Below, piece after piece: positions 13,401 through 25,400 of a stretch of DNA of 64,000 bases (its first letter is position 1; each line of letters starts with the position of its first letter). Origin of the DNA: Micropterix aruncella (lineage: Eukaryota > Arthropoda > Insecta > Lepidoptera > Micropterigidae); contig OX155961.1 of the NCBI GenBank assembly GCA_944548615.1, positions 17,081,629-17,145,628 on the forward strand. Reading direction: 5' to 3'. Below the pieces are notes generated by a model. That model worked only from the letters and a program-made list of their open reading frames with translations. It was not told the origin of the DNA and did no database searches. The translations under genes were made by a program, and so were the position numbers.

Positions 13401-16400
13401 TTGAAGGCCAATAGCGTGAGCCATACTATTGCTGTCGTAATCTCCCCGCAAGAGAGACTTCTTCAAGTCCACATCGCTCATGGTTGTACTGCCATACCCC
13501 AGACCAGTGCCATTCTGGCTTATTCCAGTAAGGAACTTTTTGTGGAAGTCACTAATAGATGGCACTAATAAATGAATTTTAATATTGTTATCATTCCTTA
13601 AACAATGGATTATTATAATCAATCAGTTCTTTATAAAAACAAAACAGTAATTATCAATGGTATTAAAGACTGCCAAATAAAATGCTAGCAGTGTGGCGGG
13701 GAAATATAGATGGCGCTCACAGTGTCCTATCTCGAAATAAAATAATAGTATAACAAACGAATTTTTAAGGTATAACTCTTATTATTTTAATATTATTCAC
13801 ATAAAATTTATAATAAGTAATAATTACGCATTTTAATTTTCATATAGACTAATATATGGCATTATATCTATCCGTATTATTACTGTGATTAATCAGCCGT
13901 TAAATAAATGCGATAGATGGCACTACTTGAAAGTTATTATTTTTATCAGGGGTAAATTATTGGGGTTTTATAATCAATGAGTCCTTTTTAAATAGCCACT
14001 CATTATCAATATTATAGATAATCAAATAAGTTGCTATTAGTTTCGCCGGAGAATGCTATCAGCGCAACCTGCATATCGCCGGCATAGGAGGGTTGCAAAA
14101 ATATTCTATGTCATTGAGCAATCTAATAACCTATACAATCGATGATGATACCGACCGATATGTATTATTTTTTAAAACTACCAAGAATTCAATTTTGAGT
14201 TGGATAAAAAAAGTTGGTATTAAAGCGACTTTTAAATTAATAAAATAGTGCAAATTAATTAATGATCTGTAATTACATTGTAGTTTTCAGGAGTGGCCGC
14301 GGTAACATCTCCGAGTGACTATGCCTACCTTTGCAAAGACGGCAGTTTGCTACCCTTGGCAAACGACACGAAAGCCTGCTCCTGGCTCGACAAACCCTGG
14401 CCTGTCATAGTCGCTAATCGGTAACATACTTTTTGTTTGTTGTTTGTTTCTCTCTTTGGATCTATAGGGCCCTGTTGCAGTTAGGCCACTAAGACCCATG
14501 TGAGAGGGTCGGCCAAACTCATGGGTCAACACCCATCCGACAGCCTCCCCAAGGAAGTGCGAGCTTGGGTAGCACCCTGGCCTGCGGGCCAGTTCCCCTA
14601 GGAGTCGTTCTTCAGGTGCCCTTGGACGGTTTGTGCGCCGTGCGGCGTCAGCTAATCGACTGTGCATTGTGACTGATCGTCGAGGGAGTCTGGAAACGGC
14701 TTTGTTACCTATAGAGCGGGGGCGGTAGTTTATCTTGTGGCAGCCGCTCTTGTAACTACCATTCGACTACCCAATACCGGGCGAACAGCTGGGCAAAAGA
14801 TGCTGTGGTCTGCGATCCGGTAGACACCAAATCACCGCTAAGTACACAAGAAAAAGGACCGCGCAAGCGACCGAATCTGTAACCAGTTTGGAGCCTGAAG
14901 AAATCTGGCCATAACTGGGAGCGAGGGCGCTTGGTCTGCCAGTTGGGTTAACTACCCGGTGCGGGGCGGTAAGGGTTGGTCTATCGCGGCCTAGTTGACG
15001 GAACTAGATAGTGGATTGTCCTTGTCTAAGTCTTCTACGCTCATCCTACGGCTGTAAGAACGATCACATATTGTTATACCAGCCTGGGGTGACGGGTTCA
15101 CCTGTTGTAGTCGACGCCGCTCAACTGTTTCTCTCGCTAGAGTAGCGAATGGTTTCGTGCAGCTTGGGCCATAAGATCAACTGTGTTTTCGGGTCGGTCC
15201 AACTCACTATTCAACTCCTATTCAAAACCCTCCTCGTGTGGAAGACTACCTCTGGAAGGACTCTTGTGTCCCAGGCCACACGGCCGGTGGATCGGTTTCC
15301 CCTGGGGGATTGCCTCCCGGCGCTATTGGACGGTTTGCGCACCGTGTGGCTACAGCCAATCGGTATGTGCACTCTGACAAATTACTGAAGGAGTCGGGAG
15401 ACTAGGGAAATATACTGTTTCCTAATCGGCGGGGGTGGATGTTGACCTGTCGTCAACCACTCTTGAAATGACCAATTGACTACCTGATCCTGAATTCAGA
15501 GCCGGGCAAAAGATGCTAATGGTCCGCGATAGATTCAAGCTAAATCACCGCTGAATGTACGGTAGGTAGAGGTCGCGCAAGCGACTTCGAATCCGTAACC
15601 AGTCGGGAGCTTGAAGGTATGCTGATGGTTAATTTCAGATGGAGATATCCTTTCAAAACTGGGAGTCAGGGGTGAGGCTGCCCGCTGTTTATCCTTTACT
15701 GGTGCCTCGACGTAAGGCGTTGGCCTCTGATGGGCATTTTGGTTTAGCTGAAAGGTAGGTCTGTATTCGTCTCTAAGTCTTCTACGCTCACCTCACGGGG
15801 GATAGAACGATCAATATCGCCAAAACTTCCTGAAGTGACGGGTTTTCCCATTGTAGTTGACACCTTTAAGTGTTTTTCTCTCTCTATTGGGAAATTTCTC
15901 AATGGGCGGGTTTATTATCATAGGATAATCTCTTACAACCAACCATACTATGAAGTGTTTATATGTATGTATCCGTGTAATATATGTGTAAGTGTGTTTT
16001 ATTATTGCATTCGATCGACAGAATTGTTACTTTTATTCAAATGGTTAATGGTGACCTAAAGTAAGATGTAAGATCAGGCGACTTAACCACTATGCCACCG
16101 GTACATGTAGAGCGTTTTACTATCCTACATACATAATAAAAAGATACCTTATTTTGGATTTGGTCGTCCATTACTTCAGTTTAACCTTAAATAATTGTAA
16201 CAAAAATGATATATGATTCAATCGGCCTGAGTATATAGTTATTTGGCCTTTATTTATAGTTTAAGTAGTCGTTGTCCAGCGACTACCCTGGATAACGGCG
16301 GTTGCAACATTGCCGAAACGTTGGGTGGTACAAACTTCACACGGTAAAGCCCTCTTACCTTGTTTATAATGTCACTACGCGATAGTATTCTATTGTGATA

Positions 16401-19400
16401 GTCTTCAATTTAATTTTACAATGTTTTTAACAAAAAAAAAACGGAAAGAAATCACTTGGTAGTTTTTTCAGACTAACAAACCTAAAGAGATTTGGCACAT
16501 TTCCAAGCACGTTAGATGTTTCATCGACATGACTTGTACATTGATACAGAGATAAGTTATTTTAAAAATCGACATCTCAAAATCATTACAGTCATTTTGG
16601 CTCGTTCTTTTTTTTATTTCTCATAAGATACTGGTACAAGAATAGGTCCCAAATATGCCATGTATATAGGCCTTTATAATTTTTTCTTCCTTTTATAAAT
16701 TACAGAAAGGCATCAAATGCGGTGGTCAAGGCACTATCGACCGTATCACAAAAGAACACAGCAGACGGTACATGGAAAGGAGCCTTGCTGGCTCTGATGC
16801 AAGATTGGCCTGCGTCTCCAAAACCGCTGGCGACTCCTCGCACTCCGTCAGATCATCTGAACTGGGCGGAAGGGTTCAAAGCAGCTTACAGCTGGGCTGA
16901 GTGCAACCCGCCAAGGTAAGGGTTCGTCCAGTTATCGCATGAGAGCAATCCTTACTTTTGAAGACGGTAACATCTTTTATTATACAGCGTATTCTATTGT
17001 TCAACAACATACTACGATTTGGCAACTAGGATTTTACTACGAGACACAACAAGTAGATGGCACTTATAGTTCAAAAAATTGATTTATCTTCTCTTATTAT
17101 TTTCAATATGGTGACTTTTATGGTATCCAACAATTAGCTAGTAAGTTATGTAGCTCGATATACTCTATTAAAAAAATCAGCAGTCTTTGTGGTTTTGCGG
17201 CAGCCAAATCAGTATACTTTGCGTATTTTAACTCATTAATGACTTATGGACTACTATTTTGGGGAAATGCTGCAACCAGTAAAAGAATCTTTCTTTTGCA
17301 AAAGAGAGCACTGCACAACATGTATCAGGTAACGACTAGGACCTCATGCAAAGAATATTTCAGCAAGGCAAAGGTAATGACTATGTATTTGGCGTTTCGT
17401 ATACCAGTGTTTAATGTATGCTAGACAGCACCTCGCAGAAACTGCAATGAATGCAGACATTCACTCGCATCATACCCGCGGTAGCTCCCTTTTATGCGTA
17501 CCTCGAATACGACTGGCAAAAGTACAGAAAAGCTACTTGTACCTTAGCATTAAATTCTATAATCTACTCCCTACGAAATTTAAACAGTTGGAGGACATAA
17601 AATTAAAAAAAAACATCAAGGAGATACTGATAGGCCACCCTTTCTGGCCGAATTTGAGGGCCATGATTTTTCAACTATTGTGCCCATTTAAATTACTTAA
17701 AAAGTAGAGCCTTATTGTCTGATTATTTTATATGGTCTTATATCTGTACTTTTAGTTTAAAATGCATAACGGAGCTTTAATTTGATTATTTAACATTTTA
17801 CTGACAATTTGAATATTACGATGAATAATTTTACTACGTATCTTTTCAAATTACTAACTACTTCAAATATTAGTCTTCTATTTTGATTATTTATATTTAT
17901 AGTTTGACAATTTAGTAGTTAATTCTTGACTAGGTACCTATGTATGTTCAATAAAGAGTAGTAACGAGACTTACTACCTAACCCAATTATTTTGACACGT
18001 CCAAGAGCGGTCTTTAGCCGTCAATTGGACACGATGAAAATGTAATGTAATGTATAACAGTATGGTACCGCACTATAGTGTTTTACCATACTGCACAATT
18101 AGTCAACCGATTGGCTGACGCCGCACGGTGCGCAAACTGTTCTGTAGTGCCGGAGGGCAATCCACCTGGGAAAATAAATCTATCAGCTGTGAGGCCTGAG
18201 ATGCAAGAATCCTTTCCGGGGTAGTTCCTCAAACGGCTACTTAATAGGAGCTGAATCGTTAGTTGGACCGACCCCAGTTTGGCAATGTAAACATTCTAAT
18301 CGTACTTTCGAGTATGCGAGTGTAGTCTGAATACGATGATTTTAACAATTATAAGAAAGCGTAAGACTCGGGGAAATATTGGGCTTTCACAAAATTTTGA
18401 CAGCGATGCCGAGAAGCGATAGTCGATATGTACAATTTAATATCGTTGCCAAACATTAAACATTGTGCTCACTCGATTACTTTACTCAGATCGTAAACAA
18501 AGAGATTGAACAGCAAAGACCCAAGGTTTGACCTGACTCACGCCAGAACAGGTGTGATACACCTTAGCATCAAAAAATCTAAGCCAGAACAGTATGTTCT
18601 AGTATGTTCTAATCGAATCTATAATGTTTGTTTCAGGCACATAATTCTATGCGTATGGTCAGTGGCTGCGCAGCATAAGTGTGAGTGGTTATCGGCCGCA
18701 GGCGCAGCAGAAGGTGCCCAGCCTCAAATCCAGTGCCAGCGAAGAATGACTCGTGCTCAGTGTTCAGAATCTGTTGCGCAAGGAACCGCAGATGTTGTAG
18801 TTACATCGCCCGATTTTGCCTATCGTGCTTACAAGTAAATATTAAATGCTATTGTATTATAATATACTAGTGTAATTTTACCCGGTGTTGTCCGGGTGGC
18901 GTTCATGGCGATCATTTGAAAGGAGTAGAAGTTGATGTGATGTTACAACAAAGCAAATAGCGCGAAAATATTATCCATGCTCGAATACCTGTATATACCG
19001 AGTTTTATGGCGATAGATTAAATGGTATTTATTTATTTATTTAAGAATTAATTACTATAAAACATTGCTTTTGTGTACAAAAATCCGAATTCGGAACCGA
19101 ATGGCAAAACCTTCACCTAATGCTTCGGCCGCCACAGGCCTGCCAGAGACCAACCTCAAACCACAAGGCATTGAGAAGGACTAAATTTGGACCGATTTCT
19201 CCGTCCACTACTCTAGTTTCAGTTCAAAGTCGCTCCTGCAGTACTAGTACACGCAGTCTGCAGACCTCTACCTGATGTTAGTGGTGAATTCGTCATGGAC
19301 CCGCGGCACCCTTTCTTCGCAACTTCCTCGAGATCGGGTGGCCAACTGGTCTTTTTAAAGGATAGGTGACATCAGGTTAATATCTATCTGTCTTAAGAAA

Positions 19401-22400
19401 TGAAAACAGAGCCGAAAGAGGCTAAGAAAGTTGATCTTTATGGCTATTCCATGTTACTGGTCGGCCCAAGTCATAGGTCAGTTTTCATCCGGTAGCCTCC
19501 TAGAAGAGGGAACTACCTTAAAAGGCTTCAGTCAACTCTGCCTGCAGCTCTATCCTGCGGTTGTAGGCAGTTGGGATCTGCAGTTGCCTCGGGCGACTCT
19601 GGATGGACTTTACTCTCGACACTTGTGAGGAACGCTGAAGCCAACTTTATACAAGGAATAAACCCGACTCTTATAAATCTCCCTGCGATGCTCCGGAGCC
19701 GTTTTTGTTAAAATAATGATTTTAACACATATATTTCTGTTCCCTTGAGCTGTTTACCATACCATGGTGAACAATTCAAATAGGGAGAAATTAATAAAGT
19801 TTCCATGACACCTCAAAATCCTTCTCTTCAGTCAACTTTCCAATTTTAATTCTTTCTCAGGCAATACGGTCTTCAAGCGGTTCTATATGAGACTTCATAT
19901 GTACTGAACGAAGCTTACACAGTTGCAATGTACGTGCAGGACTCAGCTGATATACATACATTCAGAGACACTCGCGGAAAGAAAGTGTGTTTCCCGAATT
20001 ATAATGGTAATCTAATGTACTTATTACATCTTTATACTTGTTTGCATATACATATACAAGTGCGTTTGCTATGAATCATGATATTCTTCTGCAAGAAAGT
20101 CTTCGGAGAGAAACTAGAAATCTATGACTTTCGATGCAGAACTCGCGATTTACTGAAATCATACCGGAACACGACTGCCCCTACAAAAAGTGAACTATTG
20201 TATTTAGAATTATTAGAAAAAAATGCTCGCATTGAAAAGCAAGCGTTTTGTAGGAGAATATAGTTTGCACTTTGCCCTGCGGCAGGTATCTTGAAACGAT
20301 CGCGCGCCGCTGCGCCGCCGCCACACTTTAGTCGGTTACCCTCTGTGCTCAAGCAATAAAAAGGTTCTTTTTATGAAATATTTGTGGTTTGTGTATTTAT
20401 TTTTATAGATACATATTAGGTCTTTGAATTGAAAACTTCGTTTTTTTTTTGATATTGAACATTTATTTTGAAGCAAATTGGAATGCGCATTTCATTCAAT
20501 GTATTGTCCATCGCTAGCTATGACGTTCTCCCATCTTTCTGAAAAGAGACAGATTCCCCGGCGGAAGAAGTCTTCGTCCTTGGAGGCTATCTACGAATCC
20601 AGCCATTTTTCAATATCCTCTAAAGACTGAAAACGCTGCTCGGAAAGGCTATGGGCCATTGACCGAAACAAATAGTAGTCAGATGGCGCAATATCTGGGG
20701 AGTACGGCGGGTGAGGTAGGATGTCCCAGCGAAGCGTTTCTAGGAAGTTCTTGACCTGCATTGCAACGTGTGGTCGAGCATGGTCATGCTGGAAAATTAC
20801 CTTGTCGTGCCTTTTAGCGTATTCCGGCTGTTTTATTTTCACAGCATCGCTCAAATTCTTGAGCTGAGCTCGATAGCGATCGTCCGTGATAGTTTCTCCT
20901 GGCTTCGACAGCTCGTAATAGATGACACCCTTTTGGTCCCACCAAATGCAAAGCATTACCTTGGATCCGTGGATGTCTCTCTTCGGCGTGGCTGTTGAGG
21001 TCGATGGAAATGATTCACCGGGGTACGAGCGATATTTTTTACGTTTGGGGTTCTCGTAAAAGATCCACTTTTTGTCGCCGGTGATTATTCGGTGGAGAAA
21101 ATATTTTCTTTTTTGACGGCGAAGGAGCAGGAACCCAATGCCCTTCCTTTTGAATGACTCCCATAGATTTTAAACGTCTCGAAACGGTTGAGGGATGAAT
21201 ATTAAGCACTTCACTTATCTTTCCAGCGTCAGACTCGAATCATCATGGTGTATGGACTCAAATTCGGCTTCTTCAAATTTTTGCTCCTGGCCTGGGCGCT
21301 CTTTGTCTTGCACGTCGAAATCACCACTTTTGAATCGGAGAAACCAAGTCTCAACAGTCCTTTCTGTCGGAGTAAATTCCCCGTAAGCCTTTAGCAGCAA
21401 TCTATGACATTCTGCGGCAGTTTTCTTAAGATAAAAGCAGAAAAGCATTGCTTCCCACAAATGACGTTTTGTCGGCTCAAATTTCGACATCTTCGAAGCT
21501 AACAAAATTACCGTAGCTGACACTTCAACGAAATGACACAGACTGATAATTGAAGCCTAATGCTGACGCTTTGACATGAAGTATTTTGCAATTTGGTAAA
21601 TGACTAGAAATATAAGTTACGGTATTTCTTAGGAAATCGAAGTTTTCAATGCAAGGCCCTAATATATATTTTTAAAATGTACTCTATCAGACTCGATATA
21701 TGTATCATAATTTATACAATTTAGATGATTATTTATTTGACATTTGAGCCTAAAAATTTAGGTACCCCGTGACACTCGGAATGACATAAAGATTCTAACA
21801 ATACCACAAACTTCTAAATCGGTTTGAGCAGTTAGAAGTTATGGTGGAATAAAGAAACGGACAACATACATATATGAATCGTAAACACATCACACCTTTT
21901 TTTGGGCAATCGTTTAATAAATTCGTAAGAACCAAAAACGGGTATTTAAAAATCGGTAATATTATGGGAACTACAACTAGAGTTGTCGACTACAGCGGGC
22001 GAGCCCGTCACCTCAGGGAGTTTTAACGATTAGTCGTTCTATCTCCCTGGAGTGAGCGCAGAAGACTTAGGGCAAAGACAGTCCACCGTCCAGCTCCGCC
22101 ACAAACCCGTAAGAGGCCAACGCCTTAACCGCTTAACGCCCTTACTTCCGATTGCGACAAGATTACTCCAGTCTCTAGATTAGTTACGAGTGCGAGGTCG
22201 CTTGCGCGGTCCTCTCCCTTACGGAAGCGGTGAAACGGTGTATACCGAATCTATCGCGGACCACGGCATTCTTTGCCCGGCTGTTCACCCAGGATCGGGT
22301 AGCCGATGGTCGTGAAGTGTGGTGGCGTGGAAGTGTAACAATTGAACACTTTGTATAATTTATTTTACTTAATTATTATTCGAAATACTTCTCTTTGTAG

Positions 22401-25400
22401 TCGACCTACCGGTTTATTCCTAATGGCCGCTAAGAAGAAGAACGAAAAACTAAACTGTCAACAAGTTTTGCGTAACACGGCGATTTATATTGAAGATGCT
22501 GCTGTTTCCTTATATGAGAGCAAGGGCGGCACATACCCTATGACACTCGGGATTACATAGCGATTCTAACATTACAACACACTTCTAGATCGGTTCAAGC
22601 TTTTAGTAGTTATGGTGAAATAAAGAAACGAAAAACGTACATAGATAGATAATTCTAAACACATAACACTCCTTTTTTGGGCAGTCATGTAAAAATATAT
22701 AGAAATGGTTGAGATACAGAAAATTAAATCACTCCCAAAACCTCTTACACTATGACACTAATAAGTGCTCTGTTTTAACCATCACTAAGAAGAAAACACC
22801 TTGCTTTTTCCCATACACAATAAACGGGTCAATTTTAAAAAGGTCAACCGAGGTGAGGGACCTGGGAATTACATTTGATACGCAGTTGAACTTCCGTGCA
22901 CACATTACAAATATTTGCAATCGTGCTAGCAAAATGGTCGGTTTTGTTATTCGCATATGCAAACAGTTTAATAATATTCATGTAATGTTTCTACTATATA
23001 ATTGTTTAGTCCATAGCATACTTGAATATAACTCGGTCATCTGGTGTACAAGTGAAAACAAATAAATTCAGATGGTAGAGCGTATTCAAAGAAAATTTTT
23101 AAGATATATTTATTACAGAAAATACAATATTTATCCATACTTATTTCCGTCCGATTTTGTGCTAGGAATGGTAGGATACAACAGTCTTGAAACGCGTCGA
23201 TATATTTCACTAATTATATTTGCACATAAATTAATTCAAGGAACTATTTATTTGCGAGAGATAATATGTAAGTTTGAATTGTACGTACCGGTAAATTACA
23301 CAGCGAGGAGATCGCATCTATTGTTTAATGTGCCGTACCACCGTACAAATATGTTTGTAGACAGGCCAGTGGGAAGGGTTATAGCTCTTCTTAATTCCTT
23401 ACCCAAAGAAATAGATATCTTTTGTATATCCCTTTGGCAGCTAAAAAGGCAACTCCCTGCTAACTCATGTTTATCATAATCTGTCTTTTATTTAGTTTTA
23501 TATTTTTATGTTTTTTTCTTGTTCAATGTTAGCATTAATTTAGTTATGTAGTCATTTATTTTTAGACTTACACTCTAGCTTTAATATTCAAGGGCGAATT
23601 GGATTAATCTGTAATGCCCTTCAATACTATTTGAAACTAATAAATAAATAATAAATAAATAAATGACCATAAAATCCTCATAAAACTCCTAACAATTAAA
23701 TAAGCATAGACATCGCACCTCTTTCACTGTAAACGTGAACCGCTGATGCAATCAATGAGAGAATACACGAAAAGATTATTGAGATTAAAGAAGTTGTTCC
23801 CGCAAAGATACTAGGGTTTGCAGAAACTGTAAACGTAGGCATAAAAGATTTGTAAAAATTGTAGTGCACATGGGCACTAAAAGTATCTAATCTAGCAATT
23901 ATCGATATTAAATTCCCGGACCAACAACCGACCAGAAGGGAAAATATAGTGAATGTGCAATTTTTTTTTCCAGATGAAAATGGAAATATCTTTGAGAGAA
24001 GATGGAATATTTCGAGACACCCTAATACGATTAAGACCATTTCCAGATTGAAGTCTGTCTGTGTGTCTGTCTGTCTGACTGACTGTGTGTATGTATTCCT
24101 CCATGATGGCGCCGAAACGCTTAATCCGATTGAGCTGAAATTTGGCATGCAGGCATCACTGAGTCATGGCAAGAGTTGAAAAGATTGTGGTTGAAATCTA
24201 TCCCCCAGGGGGCGCACCAGTCACATATCATCCTCGAAACATTGGACTTAGAGATTTGAAATTTGGTACACAGATGCCTTGTTGGGCCAAAATCACATTG
24301 TGAAATTTTGGATGGAATATCTCATCTAGCTCGCTTAGCCGAGAAACGAACCACGCCGCACGAAGCAATTGCAAAAAACCCAACCGGGTTTGTCCACCAG
24401 GCGCTCATCGATTTTATTTATGAATATTCAGATGAAATCACAACCCGTTTTTTTTTCTTTTACAGGAGTAGCGTGGCTATCTGCAATCCAGCAACTGCGA
24501 AAGGAGAATCTCCTGCCAGATACTTGTCCAGACGAAGAAGCCATGTCACAATTCCTCGGCGACTCCTGCGTTCCAGGAATAGAGAACGCAGAGAGTGTTT
24601 CACAAAGCGTAAAGACTAAATTGACTGCAATATGCGCAAATGATAATATCACAGGTAGGCAATCATAAGTTAAAATGCCTATAATCAGCCCCATAATTTA
24701 TATTTTGGTGCTGACTGTTTGGAGTTGAGATGAGGTATTAATTGTTCGTTTAATGTATTACAGATGACGCTAGTGCAATCAAATGTTTGGCGGAAAGACG
24801 AGGCGATGTAGCATTCTTTAGCCATTCTACTCATAATAAATACACAGGTAGGCTATTTTTTTGAACCTTGGAATGCTTTTAAATGTCACTTTGATTTATT
24901 AGAATCTTAATATAGTTTTGATTAAATTGAATTGATTATTTTTGACTGGTTACTGTAAGAAATCTCAAAATACCAGTTTAAATTATTAATTACTCTACCC
25001 CATAAATAAAAATAATAATTGTTGAGTAATTACCCTTCTACTCTCTATACGTCTTGTGGACAAACAGCAAGGAAAAAATATAATATAGATTAGAAAATAT
25101 AGAATAGAATAGATTAAAAAAAGTATTATTTTCACAAAATTGCTTTTAATATGCTATCATATAAAATTGGTGTCCTCCCTGGAATAGAAGCTGCCTAGAT
25201 AGAAGTGACGCAGAATTGTTGAGTTTAAATAATTCTTATACCTATATTTTTTTGAATGAATAAATAAATAAATAAATTATTTAAAAAAAAGCACAGAGTG
25301 TTCTGTGGTAATAAGCATGTACTTGAATTTATACTCTCTGTGGGAAAACTGTAACAAATTATTGTGTAGCAAAACATCTGTAATTCTGACGTACAGGTTA

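Noticed and set aside
12904..13568. Plus-strand frames at 12904-13143, 13226-13414 and 13347-13568
   Set aside because: They are shadows of the minus-strand retrotransposon endonuclease frame.
16050..16105. Possible tRNA gene on the minus strand
   Set aside because: An A box-like stretch exists but there is no B box or cloverleaf; it fits a SINE remnant.
20078..20263. 61-codon frame MIFFCKKVFGEKLEIYDFRC... considered as a MADF-like fragment
   Set aside because: Too short and without a clear motif; its first part overlaps the intron just after transferrin exon 9.
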